From Verrucomicrobiota bacterium (lineage in GTDB: Bacteria; Verrucomicrobiota; Verrucomicrobiia; Opitutales; Opitutaceae), in contig JAEKKV010000016.1 of the NCBI GenBank assembly GCA_019510185.1, forward strand, positions 62,001 through 126,000: a stretch of 64,000 nt of DNA, in the 5' to 3' direction. Shown piece after piece: positions 8,165-17,033 of this stretch. A program made the translations under genes and the position numbers. Position 1 is the first letter of the stretch; every line of letters begins with the position of its first letter. The notes beneath the pieces are model-generated. The model saw nothing but the letters and a program-made list of their open reading frames with translations. It ran no database searches and was not told the origin of the DNA.

Positions 8165-9388
8165 ATGAGCGACGAGTCCCAGCCCCCGGCTCTGCGGTTG
8201 CGTCCACGGGTGAAAGCCGAGGAGGCGCCCCCCGCGCCATCGGTCACTCCGCCGCCGGTTGTACCGGAACAGGCGCCGGTGCCGGCTGCTGCGGAGACGG
8301 CCGCAGCGCCGCGTCTCCGTCTTAAACCCAAGCTTGCGGCTGAACCTGTGCCGGTGGTTGAGGCGGAACCAACGCCTGTGAAGCCTTTGCCCGAGCCGGC
8401 CGAGCCGGTTTCCGCTCCGGCGGAGTCTTTGGTTGCGCCCGTGGCTCCTCCGGTTGAACCGACGCCTGCCGAGCCGGAGACGCGTTTGCGGCTGAAGCCC
8501 AAACTGTCGGCCCCCACGCCGGTCGCCGCCGACGGGCCTTCGCCGGCGCCTCTTGCGGCGGAGGCAATGCCGATTGCTAAGAGCGAGTCCGAAATCCCGC
8601 CGGTGGTGGAGGCGCCGCCGATCGAGCCGCCTGCTCCCGAGGTTCAAAGCAGCCTGCCGCCGGAAACGGTGCTCACGCCTTTGCCGCCGCTAGTGCAGGC
8701 GCCGCCGCCGCTTCGCGTGGTTGCGGCCAAGGGAACCACCGAAGAAACCTTCGCTCCGGAAGCGACGGCTCCGCTGCAGCCTCCTGCGCGCCGCCGGATT
8801 TTGACTCTGCGCAGAGCGCTGGCAGCGGGCGTCGTGCTGATTCTGCTGATGGGGGGATATTACGAATACCGGGCATTTTTTGGAGCCCCGCCTAAGGCCG
8901 CGCCCACGCCGCCGCCTGTGATCGTGCACAAGCCCGTGACGCCGCCCGCCGCCGTGCCTTCTCCCCAACCTGCGCCGCCTCCGTTGGCAGAAATTCCGGC
9001 CTTGGCCATCGCCAAGGCGAAAGCGGTCGCGACCTCTGATGACAATGCCACTGCGGCCGGTTTAACCGAGACGCCTTCGGCTCCGGTTGCGCCTGCTCCG
9101 GTTGCCGTGGCTCCGGCCGCGGTCGCTGCCGTGCCTGCGCCCAAGATTATTCCGGCAAAGCCGGTGGCGCCCGCCGCGAGCGTGGCTTTTCGCTTGTGGG
9201 TCGATTCAGTGAAAATCACCGGCGTACTCGAAGGAGCGACACCTCGGGCCATCATCAACGGCCGCTTGGTGCGACCCAACGACGTGATCGACTCCACCGA
9301 GGGCATTGTCTTCGACCATGTGGATGTGGCGCGCAAGCAGGTCATTTTCCGTGACCGGTCGGGTGCGCTGACGGGAAAACCCTACTGA
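8165..9388 (+). CDS. Pro/Ala-rich membrane protein with GspB-like C-terminal domain
   Basis: A 407-residue protein built as: a disordered Pro/Ala/Glu-rich region holding three copies of an LRL[RK]P[RK] motif (near residues 10, 54 and 109), a single transmembrane helix at about 218-236, a second Pro/Ala-rich stretch, and a compact C-terminal domain of about 70 residues (FRLWVDSVKITGVL, INGRLVRPNDVI). The last domain resembles the C-terminus of type II secretion GspB/PilP-like proteins that sit in the periplasm and contact the secretin complex. That match is by pattern only. The topology (cytoplasmic N-terminus, periplasmic C-terminus) is inferred. No secretion genes are adjacent. Confidence 0.7.
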   Translation: MSDESQPPALRLRPRVKAEEAPPAPSVTPPPVVPEQAPVPAAAETAAAPRLRLKPKLAAEPVPVVEAEPTPVKPLPEPAEPVSAPAESLVAPVAPPVEPTPAEPETRLRLKPKLSAPTPVAADGPSPAPLAAEAMPIAKSESEIPPVVEAPPIEPPAPEVQSSLPPETVLTPLPPLVQAPPPLRVVAAKGTTEETFAPEATAPLQPPARRRILTLRRALAAGVVLILLMGGYYEYRAFFGAPPKAAPTPPPVIVHKPVTPPAAVPSPQPAPPPLAEIPALAIAKAKAVATSDDNATAAGLTETPSAPVAPAPVAVAPAAVAAVPAPKIIPAKPVAPAASVAFRLWVDSVKITGVLEGATPRAIINGRLVRPNDVIDSTEGIVFDHVDVARKQVIFRDRSGALTGKPY

Positions 9389-9422
9389 GAAAATCGGCGG
9401 CCGCCGGGCCTTCGGGGCGATC

Positions 9423-10532
9423 TCACCAAGTATCCACGGGGCCCTTGGGCACGGGAATCGATTCGCGAGTGAAAACCGTGTCGGCCGGGTCTCGCATGAA
9501 CGAGGCGACCATCGGATCGGGCTGGTATTGCGGACGCAGTTCGCCGCGTTCGTCGCAAAACTGGGCCCGCCATGCCAGATATTCGGCGACGGCGGCCTCG
9601 AAGTCGGCGCGCGAGGAGATCGTGATGATCCGCACCTTGAACGGCCGCGCCGGTCCGAAGCGTTTCGCGTACCATGGCGCGACCTTGCGGAAATGTTTCG
9701 CCCCGTTTTCCTCGCCGTAGAATTCGCAATAGCGTTCGAAGTGGCGGCGCATCACGCGCAGGCGTTCTTCGAAGGAAGGTTCCGGCAACAGTTCACCGGT
9801 GCGCAGGTAGTGTTCGGTGCGGCGAAAGATCCACGGATCATAGAACGCCCCCCGGCCAATGGAAATGCCCGCGCAGCCGGTTTCGTCGCGCATGTGTTTC
9901 GCCGCTTCGGGCGTGGTTACGTCGCCGTTGCCAATCACCGGGATGGTTTTCACCGCCTGCACGACGGAGCGGATCCCGGCGAGATTGACGGTGCCGCTGA
10001 AGCCTTGGGCGCGGGTGCGGCCATGCACGAAAATCGCGGCGACCCCGGTGTCTTCCAGCACGCGGGCCAAGTCGGGCGCGGTGAGATTGTCGTCATCCCA
10101 GCCAAGCCGCATTTTGGCCGTAATCGGAATCTTGACCGCCTCGATCATGCCGCGAACGAGGGCGGCGGTCTTGGTGAGCTCGGTCATCATCGCCGAGCCG
10201 CCGCCAACCTTGACGACTTTTTTCACGGGACAGCCCATGTTGATGTCAACCGACTGCGCGCCCAGTTCCTGGCAGAGCACGGCGGCGTCCCGCATTTCCT
10301 CTGGCACCGAGCCGAAGAGCTGGATGGCCAGAGGGCGATCCTCGGCGCAGCTCTCGACCAGCTTCAAGGCGGTGCGGTTGCGTTCGAGCAGCGAGCGGGC
10401 GTTCACCAGATCGGTTGTGGCCCAGCCGAGCCCACCCAGTTCCCGCAGCGTGAGACGCATGGGCAGGTTCGTGTACCCAGCCAGAGGGGACAGGAACAAG
10501 GGTGAGGCCAGAAGGTGGGAGCCGATGCGCAT
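9423..10532 (-). CDS. tRNA-dihydrouridine synthase, DusB-like
   Basis: A 369-residue flavoprotein that reduces uridines in the tRNA D-loop using NAD(P)H. The FMN-binding start (PLFLSPLAGYTNLPMR), the catalytic loop DINMGCPVKKV with Cys101, the AKMRLGWDDD strand, the VHGRTRAQGFSG histidine motif and the GNGDV...GISIGRGA phosphate-binding segment are all present. A C-terminal helical domain with GAKHFRKVAPWYAK follows. Length and motifs fit DusB best. The carboxy end carries an extra tail (about residues 330-369) that is not part of the family core. It converges with the GspB-like gene across a 34-base gap holding the palindrome CGGCGGCCGCCG. Confidence 0.93.
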   Translation of the reverse strand: MRIGSHLLASPLFLSPLAGYTNLPMRLTLRELGGLGWATTDLVNARSLLERNRTALKLVESCAEDRPLAIQLFGSVPEEMRDAAVLCQELGAQSVDINMGCPVKKVVKVGGGSAMMTELTKTAALVRGMIEAVKIPITAKMRLGWDDDNLTAPDLARVLEDTGVAAIFVHGRTRAQGFSGTVNLAGIRSVVQAVKTIPVIGNGDVTTPEAAKHMRDETGCAGISIGRGAFYDPWIFRRTEHYLRTGELLPEPSFEERLRVMRRHFERYCEFYGEENGAKHFRKVAPWYAKRFGPARPFKVRIITISSRADFEAAVAEYLAWRAQFCDERGELRPQYQPDPMVASFMRDPADTVFTRESIPVPKGPVDTW

Positions 10533-10725
10533 GGTCGAACAAACAGGGAACAGCCGGCGAGGCCGGCCGACAAGCCCGCCCTGAATTCTACTAATGCAAG
10601 TACATGATAATTACCGTGACAATCTCCGGGGCCGGCCCCACTTTAACCGGGTTGCGTTATTGGCCGCGCGATCAGTCGAAGACACGCGGCAGATGGCGTT
10701 CAACAGAGTGGAATCCCCCGCCCTC

Positions 10726-13700
10726 ATGTCTTGGAATATCCAACAACGGATCCGGCTCGCCATGGCCATGGTCTTGGCACTCTTGCTGGCCATTGGCGGA
10801 CTCTCCTATTGGGCGCTGCGATCTTTGGGGCGGACGAGCGAGCTTGTCCTGCATACGCAGCAGGTGCGCGACACTTTGGCGGAGATGCTCTCGCAGATGA
10901 AGGATGCGGAAACCGGTTCGCGCGGTTTTCTGATCACGGGCGATGAGCGTTTTCTTGAGCCCTATGAAAACGGCATTGCTGCGGCGCAAAAAAGCCTCTC
11001 TCGCCTGCGTCTTTTGACGGCCGACAATCTTGTGCAGCAACAACGGCTCGATGCGTTGGAGCCGCTGATCGCCGGAAAAATCACGGAGATGCGCCGCGGA
11101 CTGGAATTGCGCCGCGGCGAGGGCTTTGCCGCCGCCGCGGCTCTGGTGGCGAAAGGCGAGGGCAAACGGCTGATGGACGAAGTTCGCACGATCACGGCCG
11201 CCATGCAGGCGGATGAGGATCGTCTGCTGGCCGGGCGACTTGAGGCCGCCAGACGCGACGGCGATTGGACGGTGCTGGCGCTGCTTCTGGGGCTCGTCTT
11301 GGACGGACTCTTGATCGCCGCGATCGCCCTGTTGCTGCGCCGGGAATGGCGAACCCGCGATACGGCGGCGCGCACTCTGCAACAATACGCCGACGAGACG
11401 CGCGATCTGTATAACCGTGCGCCTTGCGGTTATCATTCGCTCGATCCCGCCGGTCGTTTTACCGAGATCAACGACACCGAACTCGCCTGGCTTGGCTACA
11501 CCCGGGAGGAGATCGTCGGCCGGATGGATTTTTCCGATGTGCTGACACTCGCGAGCCGCCGGAATTTCGAGGAGCGGTTCCCGCGTTTCAAAGTGGATGG
11601 CCGGATGGAGGACGTGGAGGTCGAACTCCTGCGCAGAGACGGGACGAGCCTCCCCGTGCTCCTCAACGCCACCGCCATCCGGGATGAATCGGGCGGATAT
11701 GTTTCGAGCCGATGCACGCTGTTCGACATCACGGAACGCAAACGCGGGGAGGAGGCGGTGAGGCAGAGTGAAGAGCGTTTCCGGCTGATGTTCACCAGCG
11801 TGCGCGATTATGCGATCATCACGCTCGATCCACGCGGATATGTCACGAGCTGGAACACCGGGGCCGAACGAATCAAGGGCTATGCGCCGGATGAAATCAT
11901 CGGAAAGCACTTCTCGTGTTTTTATACGGCCCCCGACCTCGAGACCCGGTTTCCGGACAAGGAACTCGCGGGAGCGGCGGCGGAGGGCCGCTTCGAAAAC
12001 GAAGGCTGGCGCGTGCGCAAGGACGGATCCCAATTTTGGGCGAACGTGGTGATCACCGCATTGCGCAATCAGGCGGGCGAATTGATCGGCTTCGTCAAGG
12101 TGACGCGCGATCTCACCGAGCGAAAACGCACCGAGCAACTTACCGAACAGGCGCGAGTCTATGCCGAGAGTATCGTCGACACGGTGCGCGATCCTCTCGT
12201 GATTCTCACCCAAAACTTGCGCATCAAAAGCGCCAATCACTCCTTCTACGAAACCTTCCAGACCACGCCGGCGGAGGTTGAGGGCCGGGAACTGCGGGAG
12301 TGGAGCGGGGGCCAGTTGGCGATCCCGGAGTTGCTGCAGGCCTTGGAGGAAATCGTGCCCGCGCATACGCAGTTCGACGACTTCGAGGTTTCATTGAACC
12401 TTCCGAAACTCGGGCAGAAAGTTTTTTCCTGCAGCGCGCGCAAGCTCCACCGGCCGGGCAACAACACCACGATGACGCTGCTGGCCATGGAGGATGTCAC
12501 GGCGCGAAAACGCGTGGAGCAGATTCATCTGCAGTTTCGGGCGCTCTTCGAATCGCTGCCAGGCCTCTACCTCGTGCTCTTGCCGGACTTCACCATCGTT
12601 GGCGCGAGCGACGCTTATCTCAAGGCCACCATGACCCGGCGCGAGGAGATCGTCGGCCGCGGGCTTTTCGAGGTGTTTCCCGACAATCCCGATGACGCCG
12701 CCGCGACGGGCACCGCGAACCTTCGCGCATCGCTCAACCGGGTGCTGCAAAACGCCGCGCCCGACACGATGGCCATTCAGAAATACGACGTGCGCGGTCC
12801 CGACGGGGTTTTCGAGGAACGCTTTTGGAGCCCGGTCAACTCGCCGGTCATGGGCGCTGATCGAAAAATCGAATACATCATTCATCGCGTCGAGGATATC
12901 ACGGATTTTGTCCGGCAGAAGCAGGGTGCCGCAGGAACGGCCAACGCCATGAATGCCCGCCTGGAGAGAATGGAGGCGGAGGTTTACCTGCGTTCCCAGG
13001 AGACGTACGCGGCGCTGGCCCAGCTGCGGGTTGCGAACGAGGAGCTCGAGGCCTTTTCCTACTCCGTTTCCCATGATTTGCGCGCGCCGCTCCGGCACAT
13101 CGAGGGTTTTGCCGCCATGCTGGAAAAGCATGCCGTCGGGCTGGATGAAAAAGGCCGGCGCTATCTCCGGACCATCGGCGACTCGGCACGTCGCATGGGT
13201 GTGTTGATCGACGATCTGCTGAGTTTCTCGCGCATCGGCCGCGCCGAACTCAGGCTCGCGCCGGTGAATGTGGCGGCGCTGGTTCAGGAGGTGATGCAAG
13301 TGCTCCAGCCGGAGATCAACGGCCGGACGGTGCATTGGGAGATCGCCGGGCTTCCTCAGGTGCGCGCCGATCTCGGCCTGCTTCGACAGGTGCTGGTCAA
13401 TCTGCTTTCCAACGCCGTCAAATATACCCGTCATCGGGCGGAAGCGCGCATTGCGATCGGAGCCACCGCGGCCGACTCTGGCGAGACCGTCATCTTCGTG
13501 CGCGATAACGGGGCCGGTTTCGACATGAAATACGCCCCGAAGCTCTTCGGCGTTTTCCAGCGCCTGCACAACAGCAGCGAGTTCGAGGGCACCGGCGTCG
13601 GTCTGGCCACCGTTCGCCGCATTGTCACCCGCCACGGCGGACGCGTATGGGCGGACGCCAAGGTCGGCGAGGGCGCCACTTTTTATTTCACGATTCCCGC

Positions 13701-13755
13701 CCCGTCCGGGGCGAAGGGAACCGCATCATCCGCAACCCCCACCATCCATGAGTGA
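10726..13755 (+). CDS. CHASE3-PAS sensor histidine kinase
   Basis: A membrane sensor kinase of about 1009 residues. Order: TM1 (about 8-30), a periplasmic four-helix CHASE3 domain (QMKDAETGSRGFLITGDERFLEPY), TM2 (about 185-205), four PAS/PAC modules (two ending in DITERKR- or DLTERKR-type linkers), a coiled linker, HisKA with the phospho-acceptor in FSYSVSHDLRAPLRH (His783) and an HATPase domain (NLLSNAVKYT, RDNGAGFDMKY, GTGVGLATVRRI). The HATPase is of the phytochrome-associated type, whose usual partner is an Rcp1-like regulator; such a regulator gene overlaps the end by 8 bases. The frame is open from an ATG at 10594, but 10726 puts TM1 at the N-terminus and fits the family better. Confidence 0.92.
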   Translation: MSWNIQQRIRLAMAMVLALLLAIGGLSYWALRSLGRTSELVLHTQQVRDTLAEMLSQMKDAETGSRGFLITGDERFLEPYENGIAAAQKSLSRLRLLTADNLVQQQRLDALEPLIAGKITEMRRGLELRRGEGFAAAAALVAKGEGKRLMDEVRTITAAMQADEDRLLAGRLEAARRDGDWTVLALLLGLVLDGLLIAAIALLLRREWRTRDTAARTLQQYADETRDLYNRAPCGYHSLDPAGRFTEINDTELAWLGYTREEIVGRMDFSDVLTLASRRNFEERFPRFKVDGRMEDVEVELLRRDGTSLPVLLNATAIRDESGGYVSSRCTLFDITERKRGEEAVRQSEERFRLMFTSVRDYAIITLDPRGYVTSWNTGAERIKGYAPDEIIGKHFSCFYTAPDLETRFPDKELAGAAAEGRFENEGWRVRKDGSQFWANVVITALRNQAGELIGFVKVTRDLTERKRTEQLTEQARVYAESIVDTVRDPLVILTQNLRIKSANHSFYETFQTTPAEVEGRELREWSGGQLAIPELLQALEEIVPAHTQFDDFEVSLNLPKLGQKVFSCSARKLHRPGNNTTMTLLAMEDVTARKRVEQIHLQFRALFESLPGLYLVLLPDFTIVGASDAYLKATMTRREEIVGRGLFEVFPDNPDDAAATGTANLRASLNRVLQNAAPDTMAIQKYDVRGPDGVFEERFWSPVNSPVMGADRKIEYIIHRVEDITDFVRQKQGAAGTANAMNARLERMEAEVYLRSQETYAALAQLRVANEELEAFSYSVSHDLRAPLRHIEGFAAMLEKHAVGLDEKGRRYLRTIGDSARRMGVLIDDLLSFSRIGRAELRLAPVNVAALVQEVMQVLQPEINGRTVHWEIAGLPQVRADLGLLRQVLVNLLSNAVKYTRHRAEARIAIGATAADSGETVIFVRDNGAGFDMKYAPKLFGVFQRLHNSSEFEGTGVGLATVRRIVTRHGGRVWADAKVGEGATFYFTIPAPSGAKGTASSATPTIHE

Positions 13756-14203
13756 GCTCAAAAGTATTCTGTTTGCCGAAGACAGTCCCTTGGACGTCGA
13801 GATGACCCTCGCAGCCCTTTCCGAGCACAACCTCGCAAACGAAGTCGTTGTCGTTTGCGACGGCGAGGAGGCGCTCGATTACCTTTATTTCCGCGGTCGC
13901 TTCAAACTGCGGGCCAACGGGAATCCCGCCGTCGTGTTACTCGACCTGAAGATGCCGAAGGTCGACGGTCTTGAAGTGCTTCGCACGCTCAAGAGCGACG
14001 AGCAATTGCGCAACATTCCCGTCGTCATGCTCACCTCCTCGCGCGAGGAGCAGGACCTCGTGCGCAGCTACAATGCCGGCGCCAACGCCTACGTCGTCAA
14101 GCCCGTCGATTTTCAGGCTTTCGTCGAGGCCGTGAAGCAGGTCGGTACTTTTTGGGCCATCCACAACCAACCCCCTCCCGGTAGCATCAGGAAACCCGTC
14201 TAA
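13748..14203 (+). CDS. Rcp1-type single-domain response regulator
   Basis: A 151-residue receiver domain without an output domain. The acidic pocket is E11-D12, the phospho-acceptor is Asp66 in VVLLDLKMPKVDG, followed by the VVMLTSS threonine and the VVKPVDF lysine. The insertion YFRGRFKLRANGNP before the acceptor strand is typical of the Rcp1 family that pairs with phytochrome-like kinases. Its ATG overlaps the kinase stop by 8 bases, so the two are probably translationally coupled and form one two-component pair. The effect of the signal is not visible; such regulators often relay to other kinases such as the hybrid one encoded just downstream. Confidence 0.92.
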   Translation: MSELKSILFAEDSPLDVEMTLAALSEHNLANEVVVVCDGEEALDYLYFRGRFKLRANGNPAVVLLDLKMPKVDGLEVLRTLKSDEQLRNIPVVMLTSSREEQDLVRSYNAGANAYVVKPVDFQAFVEAVKQVGTFWAIHNQPPPGSIRKPV

Positions 14204-14258
14204 CCTGTGCTTTCGTCGAGCGCGCCGCGTTCGCCGGAAGTCAAAACACCTCGTTGCC

Positions 14259-16568
14259 ATGAACCTTCTCCATCTCGAAGACTCCCTGAACGATGCGGCT
14301 TTCATCGAGGCTCTTCTCAAAGAGGCGTTGCCTCATTGCCAAATTCAACGCGTGAGTTCGCGCCCCGAGTATCAGGACGCCATCGAGCGCGGCGGTTTCG
14401 ATCTCATTCTCTCGGACTATTCGATGCCGGGGTTTGACGGCCTTTCCGCCCTCGATCTTGCCCGGACTTGGTGTCCCGAAAAGCCCTTCATCTTCATGTC
14501 GGGAACCATCGGGGAGGAGCGTGCCATCGAGGCGCTCAAGCGCGGGGCGACCGATTATGTGATCAAGGACCGGCCCAGCCGTCTGGTTCCTGCCATCCGC
14601 CAGGCGCTGGCCTTGGTGGAGGAGGCCGCGCGGCGCCATCTGACCGAGGCCGCGTTGCACGAGAACCAGGAGCGGTTCCGGCAGATCACGGAAAACGTCG
14701 CCGATCGCATTGTCCTGCTCGATCTCGAAGGCCGTCGTATCTATTACAATCCCGCCTACCGCGATTTGCTGGGCGGCGCGGCCTTGTTGCGCGGCACCGA
14801 CGGCTTTGCCTTTGTCCATCCCGAGGATCGGGAGAAAATTCGCGCACTGTTTCGGGAGACCGTTCGCACGGGGGCCGTTCAGCGGGCCGAATACCGCATC
14901 GTTCCTCCGGACAAAGCCATTTATTTCATCGAGGCGGTGATCAGCGCCGTGCCGGATGAGGCCGGCCATGTTGCCAGTGTGCTGATGGTCTCCCGCGATG
15001 TCACCGAGCGCCGCCAGACGGAGGAAAAGCTTCGGGAGCAGGCCGCGTTGCTCGACAAGGCGCGCGACGCCGTCGTCGCCACGGATTTGGAGCACCGCAT
15101 CACCTACTGGAATGCGAGTGCCGAGCGGCTTTACGGTTGGACGGCGGCCGAGGTGGTCGGACGAAAAATCGACGATCTCCGGCTGCACTTCGAGCCGGCG
15201 CGGTTTGCCGACGCCTTCACCCAGCTTGCCGCGGCCGGCGAGTGGCGGGGCGATTTCCAGCTTCGAACCAAGACCAGTGACATCATCCAGGTCGAGAGCA
15301 CGTGGAGTCTGGTGCGCGATGGCGAAGGGCGGCCGCGGTCTATTTTGTTTATCGATACTGACGTCACGGAGAAAAAGAAACTCATGACGCAACTGATGCG
15401 AGCGGCGCGGATGGACAGCATCGGAATGCTCGCCGGGGGAGTGGCGCATGATTTGAACAACGTGCTGGCACCGATCCTCATGGCGACCGATTTGCTGCGC
15501 ATGCACGCGGCCAGAACGGTGGACATTCGCGTTGTCGATACCATCAGCAGCAGCGCGCAGCACGGAGCCGCCCTGGTCCGGCAGTTGCTTGCGTTCGCGC
15601 GCGGCACCGAGAATCAGCATGTGGAAATCAACATCGCCGGAATCGTCGAGGACGTTGAAAAACTACTGCGTCCCAATCTGCCTTCCGTCATTTCCCTGAC
15701 GACGGAGTGCGTCGGGGAGATATGGCCGGTCATGGCCGACGCGACCGAGATCAAGCAGGTGCTGCTCAATCTTTGTCTGAATGCCCGCGATGCCATGCCG
15801 ATCGAGGGCGGCAGCATCGGCATCCGTTTGGAAAACAGCACCGTTGACGATAAAATCGCCCGGCTTCATCCGGGCGCCAAACCGGGGCCGCACCTGCTGA
15901 TTTCGGTGGCCGACACCGGCATGGGCATCCCGCCGGCGACCTTGGACAAGATCTTCGATCCCTTTTTCACCACCAAGCCCACGGGCCGCGGCACCGGCTT
16001 GGGACTTTCCACGGTCGCGGGCATCGTCAAAAGTCATGGCGGTTTTCTCAACGTCGAAAGCGAGGTCGGCCAGGGCACGGTCTTTCAGCTGTTTTTCCCT
16101 GCGATCAACCGGTCCGCCGCGCCGGAAAAGAACGTGCCGGGTTCTCCTTTCGAGGCCGCGGGGCGGGGGGAGGCGCTCTTGCTCATCGATGACGATCCGA
16201 TGGTCCGGGAAACGTTCCAGCTTTTGCTGGAGAGGGGTGGTTATCAGGTGTTCTCCGCCGTGGACGGCCGCGCCGGGCTCGCCGAGTTTGATCGCCGCAT
16301 CGACTCCATCGCGGTGGTCATCACCGATATGATGATGCCGGGCCTGCATGGCTCCGAAGTGATCGCCGCCGTGCGCGCCCGCCGCCCCAACCAACCCATT
16401 ATTGCGATCAGCGGGCTGATGGACGCCGCCGGACGAGACGCGCTGCAAGCTTTGAATCCGCCCATCGTTTGCCTCTCCAAGCCGCTTACGACCCAGGCGC
16501 TCCTGGGGACGCTGCGCCGCCTGATCGACGAGGCGGCGCCGGCCAGAAATAAGCAGGCCACTGCTTGA
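14259..16568 (+). CDS. Hybrid histidine kinase with receiver domains at both ends
   Basis: A soluble 769-residue kinase. Order: N-terminal receiver (Asp53 in LSDYSMPGFDG, then FMSGTIGEE and VIKDRPS), two PAS domains (about 140-265 and 265-385), HisKA of the GGVAHDLNN type with His397, HATPase (NLCLNARDAMP, DTGMGIPPATLDKIFDPFFTTK, GTGLGLSTV) and a C-terminal receiver (Asp690 in VITDMMMPG). No transmembrane segment is visible. The N-terminal receiver suggests that it takes phosphate from another kinase, plausibly the upstream CHASE3 kinase through the Rcp1-like regulator, and passes it on (inference). The start ATG lies 55 bases after the regulator stop. Confidence 0.92.
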   Translation: MNLLHLEDSLNDAAFIEALLKEALPHCQIQRVSSRPEYQDAIERGGFDLILSDYSMPGFDGLSALDLARTWCPEKPFIFMSGTIGEERAIEALKRGATDYVIKDRPSRLVPAIRQALALVEEAARRHLTEAALHENQERFRQITENVADRIVLLDLEGRRIYYNPAYRDLLGGAALLRGTDGFAFVHPEDREKIRALFRETVRTGAVQRAEYRIVPPDKAIYFIEAVISAVPDEAGHVASVLMVSRDVTERRQTEEKLREQAALLDKARDAVVATDLEHRITYWNASAERLYGWTAAEVVGRKIDDLRLHFEPARFADAFTQLAAAGEWRGDFQLRTKTSDIIQVESTWSLVRDGEGRPRSILFIDTDVTEKKKLMTQLMRAARMDSIGMLAGGVAHDLNNVLAPILMATDLLRMHAARTVDIRVVDTISSSAQHGAALVRQLLAFARGTENQHVEINIAGIVEDVEKLLRPNLPSVISLTTECVGEIWPVMADATEIKQVLLNLCLNARDAMPIEGGSIGIRLENSTVDDKIARLHPGAKPGPHLLISVADTGMGIPPATLDKIFDPFFTTKPTGRGTGLGLSTVAGIVKSHGGFLNVESEVGQGTVFQLFFPAINRSAAPEKNVPGSPFEAAGRGEALLLIDDDPMVRETFQLLLERGGYQVFSAVDGRAGLAEFDRRIDSIAVVITDMMMPGLHGSEVIAAVRARRPNQPIIAISGLMDAAGRDALQALNPPIVCLSKPLTTQALLGTLRRLIDEAAPARNKQATA

Positions 16569-16598
16569 AATTTATCCAGTAATACGGACGATGATACC

Positions 16599-17033
16599 GT
16601 GAGCAACCATCAGCCATCGGCCAATGCCCCGCTCGATCCGGGATTGAACAGCGGATCCCGGCAATCCGTGCTGGTGGTGGATGATGAAGCGGGCATCCGG
16701 CAAGTGCTGAGTCTGGTGCTTGAATCGGGCGGGTATCAGGTGAGCTGCGCCGCCGATGGTGTGGAGGGCTTCCGGATTCTGACGGAACGTTCCTTCGATC
16801 TGGTCATCACCGACATGTTGATGCCGGGCAGTGATGGGTTTGAACTGCTGGCGGCGGTGAAAAAAATCCGTCCGGCCACCCGGATCATTGTCGTATCGGG
16901 CGGCGGAATGTCCGGCGTCGATTATTATTTGAAGATGGCGAAGAAGCTGGGCGCGCATGCCGTGCTCGAAAAGCCATTCGACAGCGCCACCCTTCTTTCG
17001 ACTGTGGCCTCGGTTTTGGCCGAGGCCGATTGA
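16599..17033 (+). CDS. Single-domain response regulator
   Basis: A 144-residue receiver with a disordered 20-residue N-terminus and no output domain. The phospho-acceptor is Asp72 in LVITDMLMPGSDG, the acid pair lies in VVDDE, the switch Ser in IIVVSGG and the conserved lysine in LEKPF. The start is GTG, 30 bases after the hybrid kinase stop, so it is probably the last gene of the signalling operon. Its receiver resembles the C-terminal receiver of that kinase, which suggests a shared origin. The gene ends directly against the end of the convergent aminotransferase gene with no intergenic base. Confidence 0.92.
   Translation: MSNHQPSANAPLDPGLNSGSRQSVLVVDDEAGIRQVLSLVLESGGYQVSCAADGVEGFRILTERSFDLVITDMLMPGSDGFELLAAVKKIRPATRIIVVSGGGMSGVDYYLKMAKKLGAHAVLEKPFDSATLLSTVASVLAEAD

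Noticed and set aside
9391..9406. CGGCGGCCGCCG as a bidirectional terminator between the GspB-like and dus genes
   Set aside because: It is a 12-base palindrome without loop or T tract on either side; not enough for a terminator call.
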